DNA of 64,000 nt, taken from positions 1,984,001 through 2,048,000 of the forward strand of contig NZ_CP107903.1 in assembly GCF_036013955.1 (NCBI RefSeq), written 5' to 3'. This DNA comes from Streptomyces sp. NBC_00459 (lineage in GTDB: Bacteria; Actinomycetota; Actinomycetes; Streptomycetales; Streptomycetaceae). Position 1 is the stretch's first letter. Every line of letters begins with the position of its first letter. Below the pieces are notes generated by a model. That model was not told the origin of the DNA. It worked only from the letters and a program-made list of their open reading frames with translations, and ran no database searches. This document shows, piece by piece, positions 10,745 through 19,579 of this stretch. Made by a program: the position numbers and the translations under genes.

Positions 10745-11875
10745 TCAGGTCAGCGGCCGGGGCTGCGTGAACTCGTCGTAGACGCTCAGCACTTGGGCCA
10801 CGGTCTCGTCCTCGCTGGGCCAGGTGCCGATCTGCCGGACGCCCCGCTCGCGGAGGACTTCCCGGCGCTCCGGATCCCCGAGCAGCCGTACGACGGCCCT
10901 GCCGAGCGCCACCGCGTCGCCGTACGGAACGAGTTCGGCCGCGTCCCCGACCAGCTCCGGAACGCCTCCCACGGCGGTCGCGATCAGCGGCACGCGCGCG
11001 TGGAGGGCCTCCTGGGCGAGAACGGAGCGCGACTCCCAACGGCTGGGCAGAAGTGCGAGATCGGCGGCGAGGAGCAGTTCGCTCACGTCGTCGCGCCGCC
11101 CGATGAGCCGGACCGGCAGCCCCTCGTGCTCGATGCGGCCCTGCAGCTCGGCCCTCAGCGGCCCCTCCCCCGCGATCACGAGGAGCGGCTCGGGATCGAG
11201 GCCTTGCCACGCGCGTACGGCGTCCAGCAGGACGTCGTACCCCCGGTGCCGGTCGAGAGCGCCGACAGCCATGAGCAACGGGCGGTCCGTGGCACCGAGT
11301 TCGGCGCGCGTCTTGCTCCGGTCGGACTCGTCCCGTCCCAGGGTGCCGCGCGGGGCGGGCAGCGCCACGGCGGACAGCCGGGCGTCCCGGGCTCCGCGCC
11401 GCCTGGCCCGGTCCACAAGGTCGGAGGAGGTCCCGAGGACGACGGCGGCGGCCTTCACCACCCGCCGCTCCAGCACCTTCAGCAGCTGGGCGCGCGGCCC
11501 CTCGGCGTACGCCCGGTTGTGCCAGGTGACGACAAGCGGAGTGCGGCGCCCGCTGAGCGCGAGGGCGGCCCGGAAGGAGGCGTGCAGCCCGTGCGCGTGC
11601 ACGAGGTCGGCGTTCGAACAGGCCGCGCGCAGCGCCGCCACCGAGCCGGGGTCGCTACTGCGCGGGATGGGTACGTGCTCGGCACCGGCGCCCGTGAAGT
11701 CGTAGGCGCTGTCGGCATCGGAGGGGGCGCACACGGTCACCCGCACGCCTCTCTCGACGAGCCCCGCGGCCAGCGAACGCACGTGCGCGCTGCTGCCGGC
11801 GTTGCCGCCGCCGAGCACCTGCACGGTGCGCAGCGGCGACTGACCGTGCGGTGAGTGGCTGCTCGCGGGGCTCAC
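10745..11875 (-). CDS. Glycosyltransferase family 4 (GT-B fold)
   Basis: A 376-residue glycosyltransferase. The N-terminal half starts TVQVLGGGNAGSSAHVRSLA, the glycine-rich loop plus helix of GT4 enzymes, with HAHGLHA in the middle. The C-terminal nucleotide-sugar half has LMAVGALDRHRGYDVLLDA, VIAGEGPLRAEL and LLPSRWESRSVLAQEALH, the position where most GT4 proteins have a E-x7-E motif; here ESRSVLAQE fits. It has no signal or membrane segment and probably acts on the inner face of the membrane or in the cytoplasm. The GTG start at 11875 is the only good start. It lies downstream of recN on the same strand with a 233-base gap. Acceptor and donor are unknown. Confidence 0.88.
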   Translation of the reverse strand: MSPASSHSPHGQSPLRTVQVLGGGNAGSSAHVRSLAAGLVERGVRVTVCAPSDADSAYDFTGAGAEHVPIPRSSDPGSVAALRAACSNADLVHAHGLHASFRAALALSGRRTPLVVTWHNRAYAEGPRAQLLKVLERRVVKAAAVVLGTSSDLVDRARRRGARDARLSAVALPAPRGTLGRDESDRSKTRAELGATDRPLLMAVGALDRHRGYDVLLDAVRAWQGLDPEPLLVIAGEGPLRAELQGRIEHEGLPVRLIGRRDDVSELLLAADLALLPSRWESRSVLAQEALHARVPLIATAVGGVPELVGDAAELVPYGDAVALGRAVVRLLGDPERREVLRERGVRQIGTWPSEDETVAQVLSVYDEFTQPRPLT

Positions 11876-12108
11876 GTGGCCGGGGGCTCCTGGTTCGGCA
11901 TCGGGCGGTCACGAAGAAAGGACACGGAGAAACGTACAGAAGGTTTGGGCGGAAGGGGTGTACCGCGCTGCTTCCTCCGTGTACGGGGGTATTCCGTGCT
12001 CCTTCAAGGATGCCAGTACGTACGGGTGTTCCGGACCACGGAGCGGTGGGACGGGTCACTCACACGGGTGAGTGAGTCCCCACCGGACGTCAACTGTTCG
12101 AACGAACG

Positions 12109-13851
12109 TCAGCCGTCCGCCCGAGCCGCCGCCAGCAACTCCTCCGCATGGGCCCGCGCCGTCTCCGAGTCCTCCTGCCCGGCCAGCATCCGCGACAGCT
12201 CCCGTACCCGGTCCTCACCCTCCAGGACCTTCACGCCCGACCGGGTCACCGACCCGTCGTTGGTCTTCTCGACCAGCAGTTGCCGGTCGGCGAACGCGGC
12301 GACCTGCGGCAGATGCGTCACGACGACGACCTGCGCGCTCTTCGCCAGCCGGGCCAGCCGGCGCCCGATCTCCACGGCCGCCTTGCCGCCCACACCGGCG
12401 TCGACCTCGTCGAACAGATAGGTGGGCACCGGATCGGTCCCCGCGAACACGACCTCCACGGCCAGCATCACGCGGGACAGCTCACCCCCGGACGCCCCCT
12501 TGGCGATGGGCCGGGCGGGCGCGCCGGGGTGCGGGGCGAGCAGCAGTTCGACCTCGTCGGCGCCGGACGGCCCGTAGGCGACCGTACGTCCGTCGACCTC
12601 GACGCCCTCCGGGTCCTCGGTCTGCCTGATGTCGAACGACACGCGCGCGTGGGGCATGGCCAGCGAGGCCAGCTCGGCGGTCACGGCGTCCGCGAACCGC
12701 GAGGCGGCCTCCGTCCGCGCGTCCGTCAACGCCTGTGCCATCCCGCTCAGTTCGCCGCGCAGCGCGTCCCGCTCTGCGGTCAGCTCACCGATCCGGTCGT
12801 CGTCGCCGTCGAGTTCGAGCAGCCGCGCGGAGCCCTCCTCGGCCCAGGTGAGCACTCCGGCCACGTCGGAGCCGTACTTCCGCGTCAGCGCGGTGAGCGC
12901 GGCCCGCCGTTCCTCGACGGCCGCCAGCCGCAGTGGATCGGCGTCCAGGTCGTCCGCGTACCCCGCCAGATCTCCGGCGACGTCCCCGAGCAGGATGCCG
13001 ACCTCACCGATCCGGTCGGCGAGCGCGGCCAGGGCGGAGTCGTGCGACCGTACGGCCTCCAGGGCCCGATGGGCGCCCGCGACGAGCGTGGCGGCGTCGA
13101 TGCCCTCGGGATCCTCGGGGTTACCGGCCAGGGCGGCGTGGGCGACGGTCGCGGCCGAGGCCAGCGCCTCCGCGTGCCCGAGCCGCTCCGCCTCCTCGGC
13201 GAGCTCGGCGTCCTCGCCGGCCCGCGGTTCCACGGCGGCGATCTCGTCGAGCCCGTAGCGCAGCATGTCGGCTTCCTGGGCCCGTTCACGCGCGCGCGTG
13301 GTGATCTCGTCCAGCTCGTTCGCGACGGCCCGCAGCCTCCGGTACGCCTCCCCGTACTTGGTGAGGGGCGCGGCGACAGCGTCCCCCGCGTACCGGTCGA
13401 GCGCCGCCCGCTGCCGGGACAGCTTGAGCAGCCCCTGCTGGTCGGTCTGCCCGTGCACGGCCACCAGTTCGTCGGCCAGCTCGGCCAGCACACCCACGGG
13501 CACGGAACGCCCGCCCAGATGCGCCCGGGAGCGCCCCTCGGCGGAAACGGTACGGCTGATGAGCAGCACCCCGTCGTCCAGCTCGGCGCCGGCCTCCTCG
13601 GCCCGTACGACGGCAGCACCGCCCGGGGGCACGGTGATCCGCCCCTCGACGACCGCGTTCTTGGCCCCGATCCGCACCAACGCCGCATCAGCCCGGCCAC
13701 CGAGCAGCAGCCCCAGGCTGGTCACGACCATGGTCTTACCCGCACCGGTCTCACCGGTCACGGCGGTAAAGCCTGGCGACAGCTCGACGACCGCATCGTC
13801 GATGACGCCGAGCGACCGTATCCGCATCTCCTCCAACACGAACACGACCAT
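12109..13851 (-). CDS. recN: DNA repair protein RecN
   Basis: A 580-residue SMC-like ATPase for double-strand break repair. Residues 1-60 hold MRIRSLGVIDDAVVELSPG and the Walker A motif GETGAGKT; the middle is a heptad-rich coiled coil (about residues 160-370); the C-terminal half holds KGASGGELSR (signature) and TYLFDEVDAGVGG (Walker B). RecN gathers broken ends and is conserved near NAD kinase and tlyA in actinobacteria. Here the NAD kinase gene ends 227 bases upstream, and that gap contains a Streptomyces-type repeat, so recN probably has its own promoter or is read from further upstream. Confidence 0.96.
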   Translation of the reverse strand: MVVFVLEEMRIRSLGVIDDAVVELSPGFTAVTGETGAGKTMVVTSLGLLLGGRADAALVRIGAKNAVVEGRITVPPGGAAVVRAEEAGAELDDGVLLISRTVSAEGRSRAHLGGRSVPVGVLAELADELVAVHGQTDQQGLLKLSRQRAALDRYAGDAVAAPLTKYGEAYRRLRAVANELDEITTRARERAQEADMLRYGLDEIAAVEPRAGEDAELAEEAERLGHAEALASAATVAHAALAGNPEDPEGIDAATLVAGAHRALEAVRSHDSALAALADRIGEVGILLGDVAGDLAGYADDLDADPLRLAAVEERRAALTALTRKYGSDVAGVLTWAEEGSARLLELDGDDDRIGELTAERDALRGELSGMAQALTDARTEAASRFADAVTAELASLAMPHARVSFDIRQTEDPEGVEVDGRTVAYGPSGADEVELLLAPHPGAPARPIAKGASGGELSRVMLAVEVVFAGTDPVPTYLFDEVDAGVGGKAAVEIGRRLARLAKSAQVVVVTHLPQVAAFADRQLLVEKTNDGSVTRSGVKVLEGEDRVRELSRMLAGQEDSETARAHAEELLAAARADG

Positions 13852-13944
13852 ACGAGGTCAGCGGCTCCATGTGCGACGCCCCCCACCTCGAATGAGAGAA
13901 CGCGCAGGTAACGAAAGGAGATCGGCCTCACTTTGTCACCCAGG

Positions 13945-14075
13945 GGAGTGGACGTGCCCGACGGGGGCGCGGGGCTGTATCCGATCTGCGGCTCCGCCCC
14001 GTGGGCGCGAACAACCACAGCGCACCCGCACCCGCACCCGCACCCGCCGACGAGCCCGATCCACCCCCACAGCAG
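13945..14075. repeat. Streptomyces-type dispersed intergenic repeat with short tandem units
   Basis: Between NAD kinase and recN lies a stretch resembling an intergenic repeat that I recall from many Streptomyces genomes: GGGGGCGCGGGGCTGTAT, then GTGCGGCTCCGCC-like sequence and GTGGGCGCGAACAACCACAG. It is followed by four tandem CCGCAC units (about 14022-14046). Recognition is from memory of the pattern, not from a search. Confidence 0.5.
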
Positions 14076-14078
14076 GCG

Positions 14079-14984
14079 CTAGTGAGGAGCCCCCCGCCAC
14101 CCGGACACCGGCAACGCGAACTTGGCCACCAGTCGATCGGTGAACGACGCATGGTGCAGCCGAGCCAGCCGAACCGGCACAGCCCCCCGCCGAACCTCCA
14201 CCCGCGCCCCCGGAGGCAACTCCACGGTCCGCCGCCCGTCACACCACAGCACCCCCGGAGGAATGTGCGGCAGAACCTCCACAGCGAGCACGGAATCCGG
14301 CGACGTCACCAACGGCTTCGCGAACAGCGCGTGCGCACTGATCGGCACCATCAGCAACGCCTCCACCTCGGGCCACACCACGGGCCCACCGGCCGAGAAC
14401 GCATAGGCGGTCGACCCGGTCGGCGTGGACAGGCAGATGCCGTCACACCCGAACCCGGTCACCGGCCGCCCGTCGATCTCCAGCACGACCTCCAGCAACT
14501 TCTCCGCGGACACCTTCTGCACGGCCGCCTCGTTCAGCGCCCAGTCGGTGTGCACGATGTTGCCGTTCTGGTGGACGACGACGTCGATGGTCATCCGTTC
14601 CTCGACCTCGTACGCCTTCGTCACCACCCGGTCGACAACCTTGTCGAGGTCGTCGCGCTCGGCCTCGGCGAGGAAGCCGACGCTGCCGAGGTTGACGCCG
14701 AGCATCGGCACCCCGGACGCCCGGGCGAACTCGGCGCCGCGCAGCAGCGTGCCGTCGCCGCCCAGCACGATGAGCAGCTCGCACCCGTCGAGGCACTGCG
14801 CGGTGGCCTCCTCCACGAGCTCCACCTCCGGCGGCAGCGGCAGGTTGGCCGCCTCCGCCGCGAGCACCCGCACCCCGAGTCCGGAGCGCACCAGCCCCTG
14901 GACGACCAGTTCGGCGCTTCTGATCGCGGCCGGCCGCCCGGTGTGGGCGAGCAGGAAAACAGTACGATCTCGGGTCTGAGTCAA
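14079..14984 (-). CDS. nadK: NAD kinase
   Basis: A 301-residue ATP-NAD kinase that makes NADP from NAD, in the cytoplasm. The motif GGDGT is at residues 75-79, followed by LGVNLGSVGFL, the NE pair in DWALNEAAVQ and the glycine-rich TPTGSTAYAFSAGGP. Length and motif order are normal for the family. Its start overlaps the tlyA stop by 4 bases (ATGA), so the two are translationally coupled. The tlyA-nadK-recN order is a conserved actinobacterial block. Confidence 0.97.
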   Translation of the reverse strand: MTQTRDRTVFLLAHTGRPAAIRSAELVVQGLVRSGLGVRVLAAEAANLPLPPEVELVEEATAQCLDGCELLIVLGGDGTLLRGAEFARASGVPMLGVNLGSVGFLAEAERDDLDKVVDRVVTKAYEVEERMTIDVVVHQNGNIVHTDWALNEAAVQKVSAEKLLEVVLEIDGRPVTGFGCDGICLSTPTGSTAYAFSAGGPVVWPEVEALLMVPISAHALFAKPLVTSPDSVLAVEVLPHIPPGVLWCDGRRTVELPPGARVEVRRGAVPVRLARLHHASFTDRLVAKFALPVSGWRGAPH

Positions 14985-15796
14985 CGAGGCCCCTCCGCCA
15001 CTGCACGGTCGACATCGGCCGGGTTGAGTTCAGGTGCGCCGGCCCGCAGCCACAGAAAGTACTCGACATTCCCCGACGGCCCGGGCAGCGGGCTGGCGGT
15101 CACGCCCTGCACACCCAGCCCCAACTGCCCGGCGCGGGTGGCAACTCCGCGTACTGCCTCGGCACGCAGTTCGGGACTGCGTACGACTCCTCCACTGCCC
15201 AGCCGTTCCTTCCCCACTTCGAACTGTGGCTTGACCATCATCACCAGGTCGGCATCTGGTGCCGCGCACCGCGCAAGGGCGGGCAGCACGAGACCGAGCG
15301 GGATGAAGGACAGATCCCCCACGACAAGATCCACTGGTTCCCCATCGATCGCTTCGAGCGTCAACTCGCGTACGTTCGTACGGTCCTTGACGGTGACGCG
15401 TTCATCGCTCTGGAGAGACCAGGCAAGTTGTCCGTACCCCACGTCGACGGCGACGACGTGTGCGGCACCGGCGCGCAGCAGTACGTCGGTGAACCCGCCG
15501 GTGGACGCGCCGGCGTCCAGCGCCCGCCGGCCGCCGACCTTCAGCCCCTGCGGAACGAAGACCTCCAGGGCGCCCGCGAGCTTGTGGCCGCCCCGGGAGA
15601 CGTACTCGGGATCGTTGTCGTCGGCCACGACGACGATCGCGGCTGCGGTCTCCACCTGGGTGGCGGGCTTGGTCGCGACGGTCTTGCCGACGGTGACCCG
15701 CCCGGCGGCGATCAGCTGGCTCGCGTGCTCGCGCGAGCGCGCGAGTTTCCGCCGCACCAGCTCGGCGTCAAGGCGGCGGCGTGCCACTCCTGCCAC
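14981..15796 (-). CDS. tlyA: TlyA family rRNA (cytidine-2'-O)-methyltransferase
   Basis: A 271-residue S4-domain plus FtsJ-type methyltransferase. The S4 RNA-binding domain covers about residues 5-65 (RRRLDAELVRRKLARSREHA). The SAM site reads ALDAGASTGGFTDVLL, with KDRTNVRE, DLVVGDLSFIPL and MMVKPQFEVG carrying the K-D-K catalytic set. Known TlyA enzymes 2'-O-methylate 16S and/or 23S rRNA and set capreomycin susceptibility. Stop and nadK start overlap by 4 bases. The start is GTG at 15796, with GGAG about 12 bases upstream; a second GTG three codons later is possible. Confidence 0.95.
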   Translation of the reverse strand: MAGVARRRLDAELVRRKLARSREHASQLIAAGRVTVGKTVATKPATQVETAAAIVVVADDNDPEYVSRGGHKLAGALEVFVPQGLKVGGRRALDAGASTGGFTDVLLRAGAAHVVAVDVGYGQLAWSLQSDERVTVKDRTNVRELTLEAIDGEPVDLVVGDLSFIPLGLVLPALARCAAPDADLVMMVKPQFEVGKERLGSGGVVRSPELRAEAVRGVATRAGQLGLGVQGVTASPLPGPSGNVEYFLWLRAGAPELNPADVDRAVAEGPR

Positions 15797-15810
15797 GTTC
15801 GGTTCAGCTC

Positions 15811-16131
15811 CTATGTGCCGTACGTCGATGGGGGCGCCGGAGGTCCCGGGCGGGCGTCGAGCGCGGTGAGCGTGTCGCGCAGCCCCCGGTGTACATCCTC
15901 GTACACCTCCACATGTCCGTCCGTGGCGAGGTGGTCGGCGTCACCGAGCCGGTCGAGCAGGGCGTCGACGTCCGCGTTGCCCGTGGAGGTGCGGGGGATG
16001 TTCAGCGGGGCCGGGGCGCCGGGGTCGGCCCCGGGTTCGACGGCCGCCTCCGGAACCGTATCCGCAGCCGGATCCGAAACCGGAAGCGGTGCCTCCTCCG
16101 GGCCCTCGGCCGGCGGCACTGAGTCGTTCAT
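15811..16131 (-). CDS. Small acidic protein of unknown function upstream of tlyA
   Basis: A 106-residue protein, disordered and acidic and proline-rich in the first half, with a short ordered patch TGNADVDALLDRLGDADHLATDGHVEVYEDVHRGLRDTL near the C-terminus (parts quoted for recognition only as TGNADVDALLDRL and VYEDVHRGL). It ends 14 bases before tlyA and is probably co-transcribed with it. Small proteins of this form sit before tlyA in other actinomycetes, which is my recollection. No function can be given. Confidence 0.72.
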   Translation of the reverse strand: MNDSVPPAEGPEEAPLPVSDPAADTVPEAAVEPGADPGAPAPLNIPRTSTGNADVDALLDRLGDADHLATDGHVEVYEDVHRGLRDTLTALDARPGPPAPPSTYGT

Positions 16132-16173
16132 GCCCTGACGCTACCGCGAACGGCTGAGGTACCGTCGTTCGCG

Positions 16174-16521
16174 ATGGCGACGACAGAGGAGTGCCGCAGC
16201 GCACTCGACAAGCTCTCGGACAACATGGCGGGCGCGAGCGGGGACGTACGCGAGGCGGCGGCCCTGGACCGCTCGCTGAGCTGCCATGTCACCGATCTGG
16301 ACGTCACCTTCGTCGGACGTCTGCAGGGCGGCCGTATCGAGGTCCGGGAGACTCTCCAGGGTCCGCCCCGGGAGAAGGCGGAGATCCGGCTCGCCATGTC
16401 CGGCGACGACCTGGTGGCGATGGTCTCCGGCGAGCTGAACTTCGCGAAGGCGTGGGGCTCGGGCCGGGTGAAACTGGAAGCGGGCCTGCGAGACCTCTTC
16501 CGCCTCAGAAAACTCCTCTGA
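16174..16521 (+). CDS. SCP2 sterol-binding domain protein
   Basis: A 115-residue single-domain protein. The sequence pattern LSCHVTDLDVTFVGRLQGG followed by EIRLAMSGDDLVAMVSGELN and KAWGSGRVKLEAGLRDLFRL is that of the SCP2 lipid-binding fold. It is cytoplasmic and has no signal peptide. It is transcribed divergently from the tlyA operon with 42 bases between the starts; a TACCGT hexamer lies 8 bases upstream of the ATG and no Shine-Dalgarno is seen. It converges on the iron-transporter ATPase gene, with 6 bases between the stops. The ligand is unknown. Confidence 0.8.
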   Translation: MATTEECRSALDKLSDNMAGASGDVREAAALDRSLSCHVTDLDVTFVGRLQGGRIEVRETLQGPPREKAEIRLAMSGDDLVAMVSGELNFAKAWGSGRVKLEAGLRDLFRLRKLL

Positions 16522-16527
16522 CCACCC

Positions 16528-17406
16528 TCAGGGGGCTTCCGCGGTCACCCTGGTACGGGCCTTGCGCGCGGCCGGCACCACCAGCGGCGTCCCCGTCTCC
16601 GGATCGTCGATGACCTGGCAGCGCAGCCCGAACACCTCCTCGACCAGCCCGGCCGTGACGATGTCGCCCGGCGCGCCCTCGGCGACGACCGAGCCGTCGC
16701 GCAGCGCGATGAGGTGCGTGGCGTAGCGAGCCGCGTGATTGAGGTCGTGCAGTACGGCGACCAGGGTCCGCCCCTGTTCCTCGTGCAGCTCGGCACAGAG
16801 GTCGAGGACGTCGATCTGGTGCTGGATGTCGAGATAGGTCGTCGGCTCGTCGAGCAGCAGCAGCGGTGTCTGCTGGGCGAGCGCCATCGCGATCCACACG
16901 CGCTGCCGCTGGCCGCCGGAGAGTTCGTCGACATAGCGGTCGGCGAGTTCGGCGACGCCGGTCGACTCCATGGACTCCTGGACGATCCGCTCGTCGTCGT
17001 GGGACCACTGGCGCAGGATGCCCTGGTGCGGGTAGCGGCCCCGGCCCACCAGGTCGGCGACGGTGATCCCGTCGGGCGCGATCGACGACTGCGGCAGCAG
17101 CCCTAGCGTCCGCGCGACCTTCTTCGCGGGCATCGACTGGATGACCTGCCCGTCGAGCAGCACGCGGCCCTCGCTCGGCTTCAGCATCCGCGACAGGGCC
17201 CGCAGCAGCGTGGACTTGCCGCAGGCGTTCGGGCCGACGATGACCGTGAACGAGTTGTCGGGGATCTCCACCGACAACTGTTCGGCGATCACACGCTGGT
17301 CGTAGGCGAGGGTCACGCCCTCGGCGGACAGGCGGTTCACGGTGTTGGTGCCCTTCTCGACGTTCTCGTTCACTGAGCCGCTCTTTCTCTGCGCGCCCGG
17401 GCTCAT
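16528..17406 (-). CDS. Ferric-siderophore ABC transporter, ATP-binding protein
   Basis: A 292-residue FepC/FhuC-type ATPase that powers iron-siderophore import. It shows Walker A GPNACGKST, then LLPQSSIAPDGITVADLVGRG, the signature ELSGGQRQRVWIAMAL, Walker B LLLLDEPTTYLDI and the H-loop AVLHDLNHAARY. The motifs LLPQ and TVADLVGRGRYPHQ are typical of siderophore systems. The ATG at 17406 overlaps the stop of the upstream permease in an ATGA arrangement. Last gene of a three-gene operon under the iron box at 19512-19530. No substrate-binding lipoprotein is encoded nearby. Confidence 0.94.
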   Translation of the reverse strand: MSPGAQRKSGSVNENVEKGTNTVNRLSAEGVTLAYDQRVIAEQLSVEIPDNSFTVIVGPNACGKSTLLRALSRMLKPSEGRVLLDGQVIQSMPAKKVARTLGLLPQSSIAPDGITVADLVGRGRYPHQGILRQWSHDDERIVQESMESTGVAELADRYVDELSGGQRQRVWIAMALAQQTPLLLLDEPTTYLDIQHQIDVLDLCAELHEEQGRTLVAVLHDLNHAARYATHLIALRDGSVVAEGAPGDIVTAGLVEEVFGLRCQVIDDPETGTPLVVPAARKARTRVTAEAP

Positions 17407-18467
17407 ATCCGGCCCGCCTTCCGCTCGGTGACCAGCAGCCACAGCAGGTACACCCCGCCGAGCACACCGGTCACCACCCCCACGGGCAGCTGATCGGCGC
17501 CGAAGAGCCGCTGCGAGGCCCAGTCGGCCACGATCAGCAGGGTGGCGCCCATGCACATGGACGGAACCAGGTTGGGGCCCGGCGAGCGGGTCAGCCGCCG
17601 GGCGAGCTGCGGCGCGGTCAGCGCCACGAAACCCACGGGCCCCGCGGCGGCCGTGGCAGCCGCGGTGAGCAGCACGGCGGCCAGCATCAGCACCAGCCGT
17701 ACGCGCTCGACGCGCACCCCGAGGGCGTACGACACGTCGTCGCCCATCTCCGTCATCCGCAGCCCGCGCGCGTTCACCAGCACCACGGGCACGAGGACCG
17801 CGCACAGCCACAGCAGGGGCCAGACCTGGTCCCAGTCCCGCCCGTTGAGGGAACCGGTCATCCACACGACCGCACGGGCCGCGTCGACGAGGTCGGCCTT
17901 GGTGATCAGGTAGCCGTTGACCGCCGTGACGACCGCGGAGACCCCGATACCGACGAGCACCAGCCGGTACCCGTGCACGCCCTGCTTCCAGGCCAGCAGA
18001 TAGATGGCGAGCCCGGTCACCAGCCCGCCCACCAGCGCCCCGACCGTGACCGCGGCGGCACTCCCGGAGAACAGCACGATCATGACCAGCGCACCGGCGG
18101 TCGCGCCCTGGCTGAGGCCGAGTACGTCCGGACTGCCCAGCGGATTGCGGGAGATGGACTGGAAGAGCGCGCCGCCCAGCCCGAGCGAGGCCCCGACCAG
18201 CAGCCCGACCAGGACGCGCGGCAGCCGCAGCTCGGTGACGATGAACTCCTGGCCCGCGTTCCCGTCGCCCAGCAGCGTCTTGAGGACGTCCCCGGCCGGG
18301 ATCGGGAAGTCACCGGTACCGATCAGCACCACGCTCGCGGTGAGGACGGTCAGCAGCAGCGCCACGACGACGACCAGCGCGCGCACGTCCAGCCGGAGCG
18401 AGAGGCCTCCCGGGGTCCGTACGACACGGTTGGCGCGGCGGGCCGGCAGTACGGGGTTGCTCTTCAC
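17403..18467 (-). CDS. FecCD-family siderophore ABC transporter permease (second)
   Basis: A 354-residue, multi-spanning inner-membrane permease. Family signatures include LRLPRVLVGLLVGASLGLGG, SRNPLGSPDVLGLSQGATAG and GPVGFVALTAPQLARRL, the last matching the conserved loop that contacts the ATPase. The GTG start at 18467 overlaps the stop of the first permease (GTGA), showing translational coupling. With the neighbouring permease it forms the heterodimeric channel for a ferric siderophore. Confidence 0.94.
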   Translation of the reverse strand: MKSNPVLPARRANRVVRTPGGLSLRLDVRALVVVVALLLTVLTASVVLIGTGDFPIPAGDVLKTLLGDGNAGQEFIVTELRLPRVLVGLLVGASLGLGGALFQSISRNPLGSPDVLGLSQGATAGALVMIVLFSGSAAAVTVGALVGGLVTGLAIYLLAWKQGVHGYRLVLVGIGVSAVVTAVNGYLITKADLVDAARAVVWMTGSLNGRDWDQVWPLLWLCAVLVPVVLVNARGLRMTEMGDDVSYALGVRVERVRLVLMLAAVLLTAAATAAAGPVGFVALTAPQLARRLTRSPGPNLVPSMCMGATLLIVADWASQRLFGADQLPVGVVTGVLGGVYLLWLLVTERKAGRI

Positions 18468-19507
18468 AGCTGCGCCGTCCTCCGCCGTCGAACGAGAAAG
18501 ATGAAGACCGGGCCGCCGATGACCGCGGTGACGATGCCGACCTGGAGCTCGGCGGGCCGGGCGACGATCCGCCCGATGACATCGGCGCCGAGCAGCAGCA
18601 CCGGCGACAGGACGGTCGCGTACGGCAGGATCCAGCGCAGGTCCGGCCCGGTGAAGGACCGGACCGCGTGCGGGACCATCAGGCCGACGAAGACGATCGG
18701 GCCGCAGGCGGCGGTCGCGGCCCCGCACAGCACGGTCGCGGCGGCCATGGACAGCGCGCGGGTGCGCTTCAGGTCGGCGCCGAGGGCGCGGGCGGTGTCG
18801 TCGCCCATCGCCACGGCGTTGAGCGGCCGGGCGAGCAGCAGCGCGAGGACCGTGCCGGCCACGATGAACGGCAGGACCTGCGTGATGGTGTCGTCGGTGG
18901 CCGAGGCCAGCGAACCGACCGTCCAGAAGCGCATCCTGCTGAGCGCGGCGTCGTCCGTGATCATCACGGCCTGGAGATAGCCGTAGAGCGCGGCGCTGAT
19001 CGCGGTGCCCGCGAGCGCGAGCCGCACGGGTGTGGCACCCCGGCTGCCGCCGAGGAACCAGACCAGCGTTCCGACGGCGGCGGCCCCGAGGAAGGCGAAC
19101 CACACATAGCCGTTGAGGGAGGTGACGCCGAAGAAGGTGATGGCGGTGACGACGGCCGCCGACGCGCCCGCGTTGATGCCCAGCAGCCCGGGATCGGCCA
19201 GCGGATTACGGGTCAGCGCCTGGAGAACGGCTCCGGACAGCCCGAGCGCGGCACCGGCGAGCAGTCCGAGAAGGGTGCGTGAGACGCGCTCGCCGACGAC
19301 GACGTCCCCGTAGGTCCCCGAGTCCTGGAACAGCCCGTGCCAGACCTGCTCCGGAGACAGTTCCTTCGCGCCGATCGCGATGCTCGCGAGGGCGACGAGA
19401 AGCAGGATCCCCAGGGAGAGGAGAAGTCCGACCGCTCGTATCGCCTGACGCTTCGGGGGCGCGGGAGCGGTCTCCGCACGCGGCTCAGGAGGACTGTCGA
19501 CCAACAC
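18464..19507 (-). CDS. FecCD-family siderophore ABC transporter permease (first)
   Basis: A 347-residue permease, first gene of the operon. It has a short cytoplasmic N-terminus, then about ten hydrophobic segments; signatures are RTLLGLLAGAALGLSGAVLQ, TRNPLADPGLLGINAGASA and GPIVFVGLMVPHAVR. The GTG at 19507 lacks any Shine-Dalgarno; a TAACCT hexamer ends exactly 6 bases upstream and overlaps the iron box, so the transcript probably starts at the GTG itself. Expression is therefore expected to be shut off by an iron-loaded DtxR-type repressor. Confidence 0.94.
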   Translation of the reverse strand: MLVDSPPEPRAETAPAPPKRQAIRAVGLLLSLGILLLVALASIAIGAKELSPEQVWHGLFQDSGTYGDVVVGERVSRTLLGLLAGAALGLSGAVLQALTRNPLADPGLLGINAGASAAVVTAITFFGVTSLNGYVWFAFLGAAAVGTLVWFLGGSRGATPVRLALAGTAISAALYGYLQAVMITDDAALSRMRFWTVGSLASATDDTITQVLPFIVAGTVLALLLARPLNAVAMGDDTARALGADLKRTRALSMAAATVLCGAATAACGPIVFVGLMVPHAVRSFTGPDLRWILPYATVLSPVLLLGADVIGRIVARPAELQVGIVTAVIGGPVFIFLVRRRRTAQL

Positions 19508-19511
19508 GAGG

Positions 19512-19530
19512 TTAGGTTAGCCTACCCTCC
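19512..19530 (-). promoter_or_regulatory. Iron box (DtxR/DmdR-type operator)
   Basis: Read on the minus strand this is GGAGGGTAGGCTAACCTAA, matching 16 of 19 positions of the actinobacterial iron-box consensus TTAGGTTAGGCTAACCTAA. It starts 4 bases upstream of the permease GTG and covers the -10-like TAACCT, so a bound repressor would block RNA polymerase directly. Confidence 0.85.
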
Positions 19531-19579
19531 CCAAAGCCCCGTTGCCCGTCCCCGGCAGCAGCCCCCGAGACGCGCTGCT

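Noticed and set aside
7624..11875. Start of a secondary-metabolite cluster (oxidase, regulator, glycosyltransferase)
   Set aside because: No core biosynthetic enzyme is nearby, the genes are on different strands, and housekeeping genes surround them.
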